A stretch of DNA of 64,000 nucleotides from Burkholderia sp. WAC0059 (lineage in GTDB: Bacteria > Pseudomonadota > Gammaproteobacteria > Burkholderiales > Burkholderiaceae), in assembly GCF_002870125.1 (NCBI RefSeq), contig NZ_PNEO01000015.1, forward strand, positions 85,341 through 149,340, written 5' to 3'. Below, one piece after another: positions 25,855 to 34,309 of the stretch; position 1 is the stretch's first letter, and every line of letters starts with the position of its first letter. Both the position numbers and the translations under genes were made by a program. The notes below the pieces were generated by a model that was given only the letters and a program-made list of their open reading frames with translations, did no database searches and was not told the DNA's origin.

Positions 25855-27006
25855 ATGACCGATCCCGCCGCACCGATTTCCGCTTCGCCGACGCTCGCCT
25901 GGTCCGACGAGCGCGGCGCCCACGGCGTCCGCTGGCGCTCGGAGGCGGGCGTGCCCGCGCCGAAACGCGCCGTGCCGGCCGACGACCGCACCACGGCCGA
26001 CGCGGCCTACCGGCTCGCCTGCGAAGGCACGGCGCTCGTCTGGCAGGGCGATTTCCAGAACGCGCGCCAGTTGCTCCAGGCCATGTCGCGCCGGGCCCAG
26101 CGCAAGCCGCCCAAGCGCGCGTCTGCGCCGCTCGAGGCGTTCCATCTGCACCGGCAAGGCCAGGCACAGCGCGCTCGCACGCTCGGCATGCTGCTGATCG
26201 TGCTCGAAGGCGACTACTCGATCGCGCTGCGCCGCGCGCCGGATCTTCGCGAGGCCTGCGAGGAAGCCTGGGGGCGGGCGGACGGCGCGGCGTCGGCGGT
26301 GTCGCTGCGGGAGTTGCTCGGGTTGGTCGGGGCGCACGAATGGCGCAAGAAGGGGGTCGAGATCGGCGCGCTGAACGCGCGCATCCATCCGTACTACGGG
26401 GTGTTTTCTCCGGTGCGCGGCGAGTACGTCGATCTCGTCGCGCGCGCGCCGCTGCCGTCGCCGGAGCTGGCGTTCGACGTCGGCACGGGCACGGGCGTGC
26501 TCGCGGCCGTGCTGGCCGCGCGCGGCGTGCGGCGGATCGTGGCGACCGACCAGGACCCGCGCGCGCTGGCCTGCGCGCGCGAGAACCTGGCGCGTCTCGG
26601 CTATGCCGATCGCGTCGAGGTGGTCGCCGCCGATCTCTTTCCCGAAGGCCGCGCGCCGCTCGTCGTCTGCAATCCGCCGTGGGTGCCGGCGCGACCGTCG
26701 TCGCCGGTCGAGTACGCGGTGTTCGATCCCGACAGCCGCATGCTGCTCGGCTTTCTCGACGGGCTTGCCGCGCATCTGGAGCCGGGCGGCGAGGGCTGGC
26801 TGATTCTCTCGGACCTGGCCGAGCATCTGGGGCTGCGCACGCGCGAGACGCTCGTCGGGGCCATCGCGCGCTCGGGGCTCGAGGTGATCGGCCGAGACGA
26901 CATCCGGCCGCGCCATCCGAAGGCCGACGATCCGTCCGATCCGCTGCACGGCGCGCGCGCCGCGGAAGTCACGTCGCTGTGGCGGCTGCGGGCGCGGCCG
27001 GCCTGA
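25855..27006 (+). CDS. Class I SAM-dependent methyltransferase (HemK/PrmB-like)
   Basis: The 383-residue protein has a helical N-terminal half and a C-terminal Rossmann methyltransferase. The SAM motif is FDVGTGTGVL near residue 207, the acidic end of strand two is ATDQDP, and the catalytic NPPW motif near 272 is the type used by enzymes that methylate amide or amino groups, such as PrmB and PrmC. The N-terminal region contains a helical domain unlike PrmC. The target is unknown, possibly a glutamine in a protein. ATG 25855 is chosen; upstream codons are intergenic-like. Confidence 0.82.
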   Translation: MTDPAAPISASPTLAWSDERGAHGVRWRSEAGVPAPKRAVPADDRTTADAAYRLACEGTALVWQGDFQNARQLLQAMSRRAQRKPPKRASAPLEAFHLHRQGQAQRARTLGMLLIVLEGDYSIALRRAPDLREACEEAWGRADGAASAVSLRELLGLVGAHEWRKKGVEIGALNARIHPYYGVFSPVRGEYVDLVARAPLPSPELAFDVGTGTGVLAAVLAARGVRRIVATDQDPRALACARENLARLGYADRVEVVAADLFPEGRAPLVVCNPPWVPARPSSPVEYAVFDPDSRMLLGFLDGLAAHLEPGGEGWLILSDLAEHLGLRTRETLVGAIARSGLEVIGRDDIRPRHPKADDPSDPLHGARAAEVTSLWRLRARPA

Positions 27007-27039
27007 ATCGGCCGCGCGCGAGCCCGAAAGGTGCGCGCG

Positions 27040-27360
27040 TCAGCCCGGATAGGCTTCGTCGATCGTCAGGCCGGCCAGCTTGAAGATGACGCGCAGCGTC
27101 TGGGGCTTGATGTCACGGCGCGCCGCGAGCGACGACATGACGAAGTCGAGTACCTTCGCGTACTTGAGCAGCGTCAGGCAGGTTTCGAGGTCGGCGGCGG
27201 CGTCGCGCATCTGCTCCGCGAGCCGCAGCATCTCGATCGAGATGTCGCGCGCCATTTCCAGCTCGATCTGCTGCTTTTCGGTCCACTCCGGCTTCGTCAG
27301 CAGCTTCTCGATCAGCGCGCGGAATTTCTGCTCGGTGTTTCCGTCGGGTAGGGTGTCCAT
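27040..27360 (-). CDS. Conserved-looking hypothetical protein, helical
   Basis: The 106-residue product is predicted to be almost all helix, with alternating charged and hydrophobic residues (KFRALIEKLLTKPEW, DISIEMLRLAEQMRD). It has no membrane segment and one Cys. Codon use looks like that of real genes: third positions are strongly G/C and no competing frame is better. It converges on the methyltransferase gene with a 33-bp gap. I do not recognise the family. Confidence 0.68.
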   Translation of the reverse strand: MDTLPDGNTEQKFRALIEKLLTKPEWTEKQQIELEMARDISIEMLRLAEQMRDAAADLETCLTLLKYAKVLDFVMSSLAARRDIKPQTLRVIFKLAGLTIDEAYPG

Positions 27361-27793
27361 TGCCGTCCCATATGCGGTCGTGCGAGATCCCGCCGAAGCG
27401 GGTATTCAGGCCGCAGATTGACTGACTGCCGCAGGCTTTGCCGGCGCAACCGGCGCGGCCTGCCATGCCTCGCCGCGCACCGGCTGCGGCGTCTCTGTCG
27501 GTCCTCCGGCATCGGGGGCCGCCGCCCCCGCGTCGTTTGCCTATCCCCGTATCGGGTGCCGGGCCCGGACACGGCGGCATGCAACGCATGCGCAAATACA
27601 GCATGAAACGTGCCCGGGTATCGCGGCGCTCGCGCGCGTTCGCCACGAGCGCCGTAAGCGAGCGCGTCGCGTCGCTTACGGCGGATCCTGCCGGACCCGC
27701 GGCGCTTTTTCGTACAATGCCATCGAGTTTCTCATTGTTCCGTCGCCTGTCGCACGTTCGGTGCGCATCCGGCGCTCCACGGCCCATTCCACG
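27361..27793. other. Intergenic region with a strong hairpin, no recognised gene
   Basis: This 433-bp gap separates divergent genes. Overlapping frames give low-complexity products with no recognisable fold. The main structure is the perfect 12-bp inverted repeat at 27650-27683. An A+T-richer stretch at about 27705-27745 may hold the promoter for the methyltransferase gene. Confidence 0.45.
27650..27683. repeat. Perfect 12-bp inverted repeat
   Basis: CGCCGTAAGCGA at 27650-27661 and TCGCTTACGGCG at 27672-27683 pair without mismatch around a 10-base loop. There is no T-run, so a simple terminator is unlikely. It could be a leader structure or a protein site upstream of the methyltransferase gene. 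Confidence 0.6.
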
Positions 27794-28624
27794 ATGTCCA
27801 GCAAGACCTACGAAATCCGTCCCGACCAGTCGATCGAACTCCTCAAGGAGCTTCATATCCTCACGCGCGACGGCAAGATGAACCAGGACAGTCGCCGCAA
27901 GCTCAAGCAGGTCTACCACCTGTTCCAGTTCATCGAGCCGTTACTCCGGGAGCTGAAAAGCGACGGACGTAACGTAACGCTCGTCGATCACGGAGCCGGC
28001 AAGTCGTACCTCGGGTTCATCCTGTACGACCTCTTTTTCAAGTCGCTGCACGACGGTTCGCATATTTTCGGCATCGAGACGCGCGACGAGCTCGTCGAAA
28101 AGTCGCGCGCGCTCGCGCAGCGGCTCGGCTTCGCGGGCATGTCGTTCCTGAACCTTTCGGTGGCCGACTCCATCGCGTCGGACCGGCTGCCGCCCGCCGT
28201 CGACATCGTGACGGCGCTGCATGCCTGCGACACGGCCACCGACGACGCGATCCGCTTCGCGCTGAAGAAGGCGGCGCGCTACGTCGTCGTCGTGCCGTGC
28301 TGCCAGGCGGAGGTGGCGGGCGTCCTGCGCCGCAACAAGGGCAAGTCGCTCGGTAGCGCGCTGACGGAAATCTGGCGCCATCCGCTGCACACGCGCGAGT
28401 TCGGCAGCCAGATCACGAACGTGCTGCGCTGCCTGCAACTGGAGGCCCACGGTTACCAGGTGAGCGTGACGGAGCTCGTCGGCTGGGAGCATTCGATGAA
28501 AAACGAGCTGATCGTCGCCCAGTACCGGGACTTGCCGCGCCGCCGCCCGGCGGAGCGGCTCGACGAAATCCTCGGGACGCTCGGCATCGACGAGTTGCGC
28601 GAGCGGTTCTTCGTCGAGGCCTGA
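27794..28624 (+). CDS. SAM-dependent methyltransferase (TRM13-like motifs)
   Basis: The 276-residue protein starts with a basic helical segment, then a SAM-binding motif LVDHGAGKSYLGF near residue 63. The blocks VTALHACDTATDDAI near 138 and VVVVPCCQAEV near 158 resemble a group of methyltransferases related to tRNA methylase TRM13. It ends with a charged helical tail. RNA is a possible target. ATG 27794 is chosen, and the in-frame start at 27761 lacks a good ribosome site. It stands alone, convergent with the DUF1415 gene. Confidence 0.75.
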   Translation: MSSKTYEIRPDQSIELLKELHILTRDGKMNQDSRRKLKQVYHLFQFIEPLLRELKSDGRNVTLVDHGAGKSYLGFILYDLFFKSLHDGSHIFGIETRDELVEKSRALAQRLGFAGMSFLNLSVADSIASDRLPPAVDIVTALHACDTATDDAIRFALKKAARYVVVVPCCQAEVAGVLRRNKGKSLGSALTEIWRHPLHTREFGSQITNVLRCLQLEAHGYQVSVTELVGWEHSMKNELIVAQYRDLPRRRPAERLDEILGTLGIDELRERFFVEA

Positions 28625-28642
28625 GCGCGCGGGCCGCCCGAA

Positions 28643-29257
28643 TCAGGGCTTGTCCGCCGGGCGCATCCAGTCGCGCCAGCCGTCGAGGCCGAGTTCGCGC
28701 AGCGTTTGCTGATTGCGTTCGTAGATGTCGGCGGCGTCGGGAAACGCCTCGACCGCGCGCTCGATGCTGGCTTCGCGCAGCAGATGCAGGATCGGGTACG
28801 GCGCGCGGTTCGTGTAGTTCTCGATGTCGTCGGGCGCGGTGCCCGCGAATTGATAGCGCGGGTGGAAGCTCGCGATCTGCAGCGTGCCTTCGAGGCCCAG
28901 TTGCCCGAGCAGCCGGTCGGCGAAATGCAGGCAGTCGTTGAAGTCGGGGAAGTCCGCGAGCGCGCGCGGCAGGATCAGCAGCGTCGTGTCGAGGTCGGCC
29001 GCGTCGGCCTGTTGGAGCCGGCGCAATTCCGCTTCGAGATCGGTCAGCACGCCGGGCAGGTCGGTCGCGTCGCTGACCGCATAGCGGATCTGGTTCTTCA
29101 CGTACACGCCTTTCGCGAACGGACACAGGTTCAGGCCGATCACGGCGCGTTCGAGCCAGTGGCGGGTCGCGCGGACGATCTCGCCGTCGGCGGCGTCGAC
29201 CGTGCCGTCGCGCGAACCGTCGTTTTCGTCTTCAGGCATCGTCGTGCTCGTCGTCAT
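28643..29257 (-). CDS. DUF1415 family protein
   Basis: The 204-residue protein fits DUF1415 by its WLERAVIGLNLCPFAKGVY opening with a conserved Cys-Pro-Phe-Ala, then TLLILPRALADFPDFNDCL and IASFHPRYQFAG. The biochemical role is not established. The start overlaps the stop of the upstream tetR gene by four bases, so the two are translationally coupled. No signal peptide or membrane segment is seen. Confidence 0.88.
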   Translation of the reverse strand: MTTSTTMPEDENDGSRDGTVDAADGEIVRATRHWLERAVIGLNLCPFAKGVYVKNQIRYAVSDATDLPGVLTDLEAELRRLQQADAADLDTTLLILPRALADFPDFNDCLHFADRLLGQLGLEGTLQIASFHPRYQFAGTAPDDIENYTNRAPYPILHLLREASIERAVEAFPDAADIYERNQQTLRELGLDGWRDWMRPADKP

Positions 29258-29910
29258 TGCGGCCGCTTGCCGGCTTCGTCGCCGGCAAGCGCGTTTTCGC
29301 AGGCATCGGCGATCAGCCGCGCGGCGACGGCCGGCGCCGCGAGAATCGGGCCGCTGCCGGGCCCGCAGGTCTGGCTCGCCGCGTAGACCCCTTCGATCAG
29401 CAGCAGCAACGCCTGCGCGAGCGCGGCCGGCGCCGCGGCGCCGGCCGCGTCGGCGAGCGCTTCGAGCCGCGCAGCGAGGCGCGCCTTGTTGTCGGCCACG
29501 AGGCGGCGCACCGGGTGCGCCGCGTCCGGAAACTCCGTCGCGACGTTCGCGAACGGGCAGCCGCGGTAGTCGGCGGCGGACGCCCGCTGCACGAGGTCCG
29601 CGAAATACTGGTTGAGCTGCCTGACCGGCTCGCCCGGATGCTTCGCGACGCTGGTCTCGAGGCGCTCGAAGAACCGTTGGTCGGCGCGCTTCAGATACGC
29701 GGCGACCAACGCGTCTTTCGACGAGAATTGCCGGTACAGGCTCATCTTGTTGACGCCGGCCAGCTCGACGACGGCATCGACGCCGACCGCGCGCACGCCT
29801 TCCCGGTAGAAAAGCTGATCCGCGGCGCGCAGCAGATGTTCCTGCGCGCGCGCGCCGGCGGCGGTGACGCGGCGCGCGCCGGGCGCCGGGGTGTCGTCGT
29901 GGGTGGTCAT
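29254..29910 (-). CDS. TetR-family repressor
   Basis: The 218-residue protein has an N-terminal TetR helix-turn-helix (LLRAADQLFYREGVRAVGV, then ELAGVNKMSLYRQFSSKDAL) and a C-terminal ligand domain with FANVATEFPDAAHPVR, the last typical of the YxaF/LmrA-like branch. It is divergent from an MFS carrier gene, and a GTTACC-GGTAAC palindrome lies inside that gene's promoter spacer, so it almost certainly represses the carrier. The DUF1415 gene is coupled behind it by a four-base overlap. Confidence 0.92.
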   Translation of the reverse strand: MTTHDDTPAPGARRVTAAGARAQEHLLRAADQLFYREGVRAVGVDAVVELAGVNKMSLYRQFSSKDALVAAYLKRADQRFFERLETSVAKHPGEPVRQLNQYFADLVQRASAADYRGCPFANVATEFPDAAHPVRRLVADNKARLAARLEALADAAGAAAPAALAQALLLLIEGVYAASQTCGPGSGPILAAPAVAARLIADACENALAGDEAGKRPQ

Positions 29911-29941
29911 GGGGGCTGCGGGTTCGAAAAGGACGGAACGC

Positions 29942-29970
29942 TTGACATGTTACCGAGCGGTAACTACTAT
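29942..29970 (+). promoter_or_regulatory. Sigma70 promoter with TetR operator in the spacer
   Basis: TTGACA (29942-29947), a 17-bp spacer and TACTAT (29965-29970) make a near-ideal promoter aimed at the MFS gene. The spacer ends with GTTACC-GAGC-GGTAAC at 29949-29964, a 6-bp-arm palindrome that a TetR dimer would cover, blocking RNA polymerase. A weaker second site, GTTACC then GGTAGTC, lies at 29984-29997. Confidence 0.8.
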
Positions 29971-30053
29971 CGCAACTCCATTTGTTACCGGGTAGTCACA
30001 ATAGACAACCCCCACCGCGACGCGCGTCGGCGCCGGTGTAGCGGAGAGTATCG

Positions 30054-31337
30054 ATGAACTGGGCGGTGAGGACGATCGGCGGGCGGTTCCACTACGGCTG
30101 GCTCGTGGTGGCGGTGGTGTTCCTCGTGCTGCTGGCGGCGGCCGGCACGCGGGCGACGCCGAGCGTGATGATGCTGCCGCTCGAGCATCAATTCGGCTGG
30201 AGCCGCGCGACGATCTCGCTCGCCATCTCCGTCAACATCGCACTCTACGGCCTCATGGGTCCGTTCGCGGCGGCGGCGATGCAGCGCTTCGGCGTGCGGC
30301 CGACCGTGCTCGCGGCGCTCGGCCTCGTGGCCGTGGGCGTCGCATTCTCGGCGCTCATGCGCCACCCGTGGCAGATGATCCTGATCTGGGGCGTGCTGGT
30401 CGGCGGCGCCACGGGCGTCGCGGCGCTTTCGCTTTCGGCGACGGTGGTGACGCGCTGGTTCACGACGCACCGCGGTCTCGCGATGGGCATTCTCACGGCG
30501 AGTTCGGCCACGGGCCAACTCGTGTTCCTGCCGTTGCTCGCCGCGATCGTGCAGAAGTACGGCTGGCAGGCCGTGGTGCTCGTCGTGGCCGCCGCCGCCG
30601 CGCTGGTGCTGCCGCTCGTCGCGCTGCTGCTGCCCGAGCGGCCGCACGACGTCCGGCAGCGCCGGTACGGCGAGGCGCACGACGCGCCGCCGGCGTCGCC
30701 CGAGCCGCAGGGCAACCCGCTGGCGATCGCCTTCGGCGCGCTGTTTTCGTCGATCCGCCAGCGCGACTTCTGGCTGCTCTTCTTCAGCTTTTTCATCTGC
30801 GGCGCGAGCACCAACGGCTACATCGGCACGCACCTGATCGCGATGTGCAGCGACCACGGCCTGAGCGAAGTGCAGGGCGCCTCGCTGCTCGCGACGATGG
30901 GCGTTTTCGACCTGTTCGGCACCACGCTCTCGGGCTGGCTCTCGGACCGGTTCAACAGCCGCGTGCTGCTGTGCTGGTATTACGGGCTGCGCGGGCTCTC
31001 GCTGATCTACCTGCCGCATGCCTTCGGCATCGACTTCTTCGGCCTGCCGATCTTCGCGGTGTTCTACGGGCTCGACTGGATCGCGACCGTGCCGCCGACG
31101 GTGCGGCTCACCGCCGACGTCTTCGGCAAGGAGCGCGCGCCCATCGTGTTCGGCTGGATCGTGGCGGGCCACCAGTTGGGCGCCGCGTTCGCGGCGTTCG
31201 GCGCGGGGCTGCTGCGCGCGAGCCTCGGCACCTATACGGTGGCGTCGATGATCTCGGGCGGCCTGTGTCTCGTCGGGGCGCTGCTCGTGCTGCGGATCAA
31301 TCGCGGTTCGCGCGTCGCGTCCGAACAGGCGGCCTGA
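30054..31337 (+). CDS. MFS transporter under TetR control
   Basis: The 427-residue carrier has twelve predicted membrane helices in two halves with a charged central loop (RPHDVRQRRYGEAHD). It opens FHYGWLVVAVVF and has GLAMGILTASSATGQ and GWLSDRF loops, a pattern of monocarboxylate or oxalate/formate-type MFS carriers. Whether it imports an acid or exports a toxic compound is not clear. Repression by the divergent TetR protein suggests a small-molecule inducer. The start ATG follows CGGAGAG. Confidence 0.9.
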   Translation: MNWAVRTIGGRFHYGWLVVAVVFLVLLAAAGTRATPSVMMLPLEHQFGWSRATISLAISVNIALYGLMGPFAAAAMQRFGVRPTVLAALGLVAVGVAFSALMRHPWQMILIWGVLVGGATGVAALSLSATVVTRWFTTHRGLAMGILTASSATGQLVFLPLLAAIVQKYGWQAVVLVVAAAAALVLPLVALLLPERPHDVRQRRYGEAHDAPPASPEPQGNPLAIAFGALFSSIRQRDFWLLFFSFFICGASTNGYIGTHLIAMCSDHGLSEVQGASLLATMGVFDLFGTTLSGWLSDRFNSRVLLCWYYGLRGLSLIYLPHAFGIDFFGLPIFAVFYGLDWIATVPPTVRLTADVFGKERAPIVFGWIVAGHQLGAAFAAFGAGLLRASLGTYTVASMISGGLCLVGALLVLRINRGSRVASEQAA

Positions 31338-31456
31338 CGCGCGTCGCGCCGCGCGCGGCACGGCTTCGCGCCGCGATTCTGCGTGTTTCACATTGGCCGG
31401 TTATGCTATGCGCCCGGGCATTCCGCCCGCTATCTATCAGAAGAGAGACGCGCATC

Positions 31457-32056
31457 ATGCACAAACCCGCTCCCACCGTCGTCCCCATTCATGAGCTGAT
31501 CGCCGGTCGCTGGAGCCCGCGCGCGTACTCGAACGAGCCGGTCGGCCGCGACGCGATTCGCGCGGTGCTCGAGGCGGCGCGCTGGGCGCCGTCCGCCTAC
31601 AACATGCAGCCGTGGCGCTTCATCGTGTTCGACCGCTCGAGCGACGAGACCGCGTTCAAGCGTGCGTTCGCGACGCTCGTGCCGTTCAATCAGCAATGGA
31701 ACGCGCCGGCCTCGGTGCTGATCGCCGTGACGGCGCAGACGCTGACCGCGAAGGGCGAGCCGAACCGCACCGCGCAGTACGACACCGGCGCGGCCGCGAT
31801 GGCGCTCGTGCTGCAGGCGCACGCGCTGGGGCTGGCCGCGCACGAGATGAGCGGCGTCGACGTGAACGCGTTTCGCGCCGAGTTCGCGATTCCGGCCGAC
31901 GTGGACGTACTCGCGATCATCTCGATCGGCCATTACGGCGACATCGAGAAGCTCGAACCGGTGCTGCGCGAGCGCGAGAAGTCCGAGCGCAGCCGCGCGC
32001 CGGTCGCGGAGATTGCCTACGAGGGCGGATGGAAAAAGCCGTTCGCGGGAGCCTGA
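31457..32056 (+). CDS. Nitroreductase family protein
   Basis: The 199-residue FMN enzyme has the N-terminal RWSPRAYSNEPV and the FMN phosphate motif ARWAPSAYNMQPWRF, then an AAAMALVLQAHALGLAAHEM helix and a C-terminal EIAYEGGWKKPF tail seen in the small nitroreductase subgroup. It would reduce nitro, quinone or similar groups with NAD(P)H. The start is the ATG after GAAGAGAGACG. It sits about 120 bp after the MFS gene on the same strand and could be co-transcribed, but a link is not shown. Confidence 0.9.
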   Translation: MHKPAPTVVPIHELIAGRWSPRAYSNEPVGRDAIRAVLEAARWAPSAYNMQPWRFIVFDRSSDETAFKRAFATLVPFNQQWNAPASVLIAVTAQTLTAKGEPNRTAQYDTGAAAMALVLQAHALGLAAHEMSGVDVNAFRAEFAIPADVDVLAIISIGHYGDIEKLEPVLREREKSERSRAPVAEIAYEGGWKKPFAGA

Positions 32057-32240
32057 CGTCGTGCCGGCCGCTCGGGCGCTCGCGCGTCCTGGGGGCCGGC
32101 GCGCATGAGCGCGCGTGCCCGGCTGCGCTGTCGCGTCCGGGCGCGGCCGTTGCCGCGGGCCGCGCTTTCGTGATAAAAAGCCGCTCCTTTTCCGCTCCTT
32201 GCCCGGGTCCGCGCACGCGGTGTGCGGCGAGCCCCCTGCC

Positions 32241-33500
32241 ATGACCTCCTGCTGCGCGATCGACTTCGGAACCTCCAATTCGGCGGTGGCCCTGCCCGCG
32301 GACGCCGGCAACGGGCTGCGGCTCGCGCCGGTCGAGGGCGCCCACCTGACGCTGCCGACGGCCGTGTTCTTCAATACCGACGAGCACACCCGCGCGTTCG
32401 GGCGGGCTGCGCTCGAGGCCTACGTCGACGGCTACGACGGGCGCCTGATGCGCTCGATGAAAAGCATCCTCGGCTCGCCGCTCGCGCAAAGCACGACCGA
32501 TCTCGGCGACGGCAGCGCGATGCGCTACACCGGGATCATCGCGATCTTCCTCGAGCACCTGAAGCGCAGCGCCGAGGCCTGCGCGGGCGGACCGATCGCG
32601 CGCGCGGTGCTGGGCCGCCCGGTGTTCTTCGTCGACGACGATCCGCGCGCCGACGAACTCGCGCAGCGCCAGCTGGAAGACGCGGCGCGCTCGGTCGGAT
32701 TCGGCGAGATCCAGTTCCAGTACGAGCCTATTGCGGCGGCGTTCGACTACGAGTCGCGGCTGAGCGCGGAAGGGCTCGTGCTCGTGGCCGACATCGGCGG
32801 CGGCACGTCGGACTTTTCGCTGGTCCGGGTCGGGCCGCAGCGCATGGGGCGCCTCGAACGCAAGGACGACGTGCTCGCCCATCACGGCGTGCACGTGGCG
32901 GGCACCGACTTCGACCGCCGCGTCGAGCTGGCGACGATCCTGCGCGAGCTCGGCTACCAGTCGCTCGATCCGGAGGGGCGCGAGGTGCCGAACCGGGTCT
33001 ATTTCGATCTCGCGACCTGGCATCTGATCAACACGATCTACACGCCGAAGCGCGTGGCCGAGTTGCGGCTCATGCGCCATCTCTACCCCGATACGCGCCA
33101 TCACGACCGGCTCATGCGCGTGGTCGAGCAGCGTTTCGGGCACGCGCTCACCGCGCGCGCGGAGGAGGCGAAGATCGGCGTGGCGGCGGGCGGCGAGACG
33201 CTGATCGATCTCGAGACCGTCGAGACCGGGCTGAGCCTCGCGTTCGACGAGGCGCAACTCGTCGAGGCGGGCCTCGAGGAAACCCGCCGCATCGTGCAGG
33301 CCGCGCGCGACACGGTGCAGGCGGCCGGCGTGGCGGCCGGCGACGTCGGCGCCTTGTACTTCACGGGCGGCTCGACGGGCCTTGTTTTCCTGACGCAGGC
33401 CATTGCTGCCGCGTTCGGCCACGCGCAGCCCGTGTTCGGCGATCGCCTCGCGAGCGTGGCGACGGGCCTCGGCATTCACGCCCGGCGGATTTTCGGCTGA
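32241..33500 (+). CDS. Hsp70/actin-fold chaperone-like protein (YegD type)
   Basis: The 419-residue protein covers only the nucleotide-binding half of Hsp70. It has phosphate loop one DFGTSNSAVAL, phosphate loop two DIGGGTSDFSLV near residue 185 and an adenosine motif YFTGGSTGL near 375; the substrate-binding domain of DnaK is absent. This is the layout of YegD-like proteins. The role is unknown; it may help folding or sense stress. It ends before a bidirectional terminator shared with the cold-shock gene. Confidence 0.88.
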   Translation: MTSCCAIDFGTSNSAVALPADAGNGLRLAPVEGAHLTLPTAVFFNTDEHTRAFGRAALEAYVDGYDGRLMRSMKSILGSPLAQSTTDLGDGSAMRYTGIIAIFLEHLKRSAEACAGGPIARAVLGRPVFFVDDDPRADELAQRQLEDAARSVGFGEIQFQYEPIAAAFDYESRLSAEGLVLVADIGGGTSDFSLVRVGPQRMGRLERKDDVLAHHGVHVAGTDFDRRVELATILRELGYQSLDPEGREVPNRVYFDLATWHLINTIYTPKRVAELRLMRHLYPDTRHHDRLMRVVEQRFGHALTARAEEAKIGVAAGGETLIDLETVETGLSLAFDEAQLVEAGLEETRRIVQAARDTVQAAGVAAGDVGALYFTGGSTGLVFLTQAIAAAFGHAQPVFGDRLASVATGLGIHARRIFG

Positions 33501-33586
33501 CGCCCGGGCGCGAAAAAACGCGCTGCGGCGCCAGACGACCGCTTTGCCGCCAAAAAGCTGGCTTGCCCGATTCCGGGCGGCCCAAC

Positions 33587-33624
33587 AAAAAACCCCATCT
33601 TCCGCGAGGAAGCATGGGGTTTTT
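33587..33624. terminator. Bidirectional rho-independent terminator
   Basis: AAAACCCCAT and ATGGGGTTTT flank a smaller TTCC/GGAA stem, giving a long hairpin with an A-run on one side and a T-run on the other. It serves both the Hsp70-like gene and the convergent cold-shock gene. Confidence 0.88.
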
Positions 33625-33671
33625 CCGGTAAGACGGGTCTCGCGCCCGGCAGGGCGCGAAGAGCGGGACGC

Positions 33672-33875
33672 TTACACCGGCTTGATGTTCGCGGCCTGCT
33701 TGCCCTTCGGGCCAGTCTTCACTTCGAACTGAACCTTCTGGTTTTCCTGCAGCGTCTTGAAGCCTTCAACGCGAATTTCAGAGAAATGCGCGAACAGATC
33801 TTCTCCGCCGCCGTCCGGGGTGATGAAGCCAAAGCCCTTTGCGTCATTGAACCACTTGACGGTACCGGTTTCCAT
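33672..33875 (-). CDS. Cold-shock domain protein (CspA family)
   Basis: The 67-residue protein is a single cold-shock domain with RNP1 KGFGFI and RNP2-like DLFAHFS, start TVKWFNDAKGFGFITP. It binds single-stranded RNA or DNA and melts secondary structure, easing translation or antitermination. The ribosome site AGGAAAG precedes the ATG. Its leader carries a GGGC-UUCG-GCCC hairpin 25 bases before the start codon, a place where RNA structure could affect translation. The name csp is not made more precise because paralogues are common. Confidence 0.95.
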   Translation of the reverse strand: METGTVKWFNDAKGFGFITPDGGGEDLFAHFSEIRVEGFKTLQENQKVQFEVKTGPKGKQAANIKPV

Positions 33876-34309
33876 ATTACTTTCCTAAAGATGAATTAAA
33901 GGGCCGAAGCCCAAAAGGTGTGCACGAAAATCAAGGAAGGGGGTAATAGGACCAGCCGGTGTACCGTTGATGGGCGACCACGAAGACCAATTCACACTCG
34001 CCACTTGAAATCCTGCCCGCACGTTATACGGCTATTCGACAGGAAGGTCAACCGGGAGTCTCCCGGGTTGGTGTTTTTATCGTACGGTCGAATCTCCTGC
34101 GCCGCGTTTGTCATGGTGCCGACTTTTTTGCGGATCGGGCGAATTTTTGGCGACATCCCTCTGGTGCAGCCGTTAAACTACGCGCCGCGCGAGAGTTGCA
34201 CCCACGAGGAGCGACGCTTGCGCGTGCAGGTGCTACCGCTGCGCGAATCCCGCCCGGCCATCCATCAGACGGGAGGCGTGGTATCGCTGCTTTCGATACA
34301 GGAGATGAC
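33876..34309. other. Divergent promoter region of csp and permease genes
   Basis: This 434-bp gap holds the long leader of the cold-shock gene, including the hairpin at 33901-33912, and the leader of the permease gene. A CCGGGA-GTC-TCCCGG hairpin at 34052-34066 followed by GTTGGTGTTTTTA may attenuate transcription toward the permease. No additional gene is convincing. Confidence 0.5.
33901..33912 (-). promoter_or_regulatory. UUCG-tetraloop hairpin in the csp leader
   Basis: On the minus strand GGGC-TTCG-GCCC forms a compact hairpin with a very stable UUCG loop, followed by TTTAATT, 25 bases upstream of the start codon. It may slow or thermally tune translation of the cold-shock protein. Confidence 0.5.
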
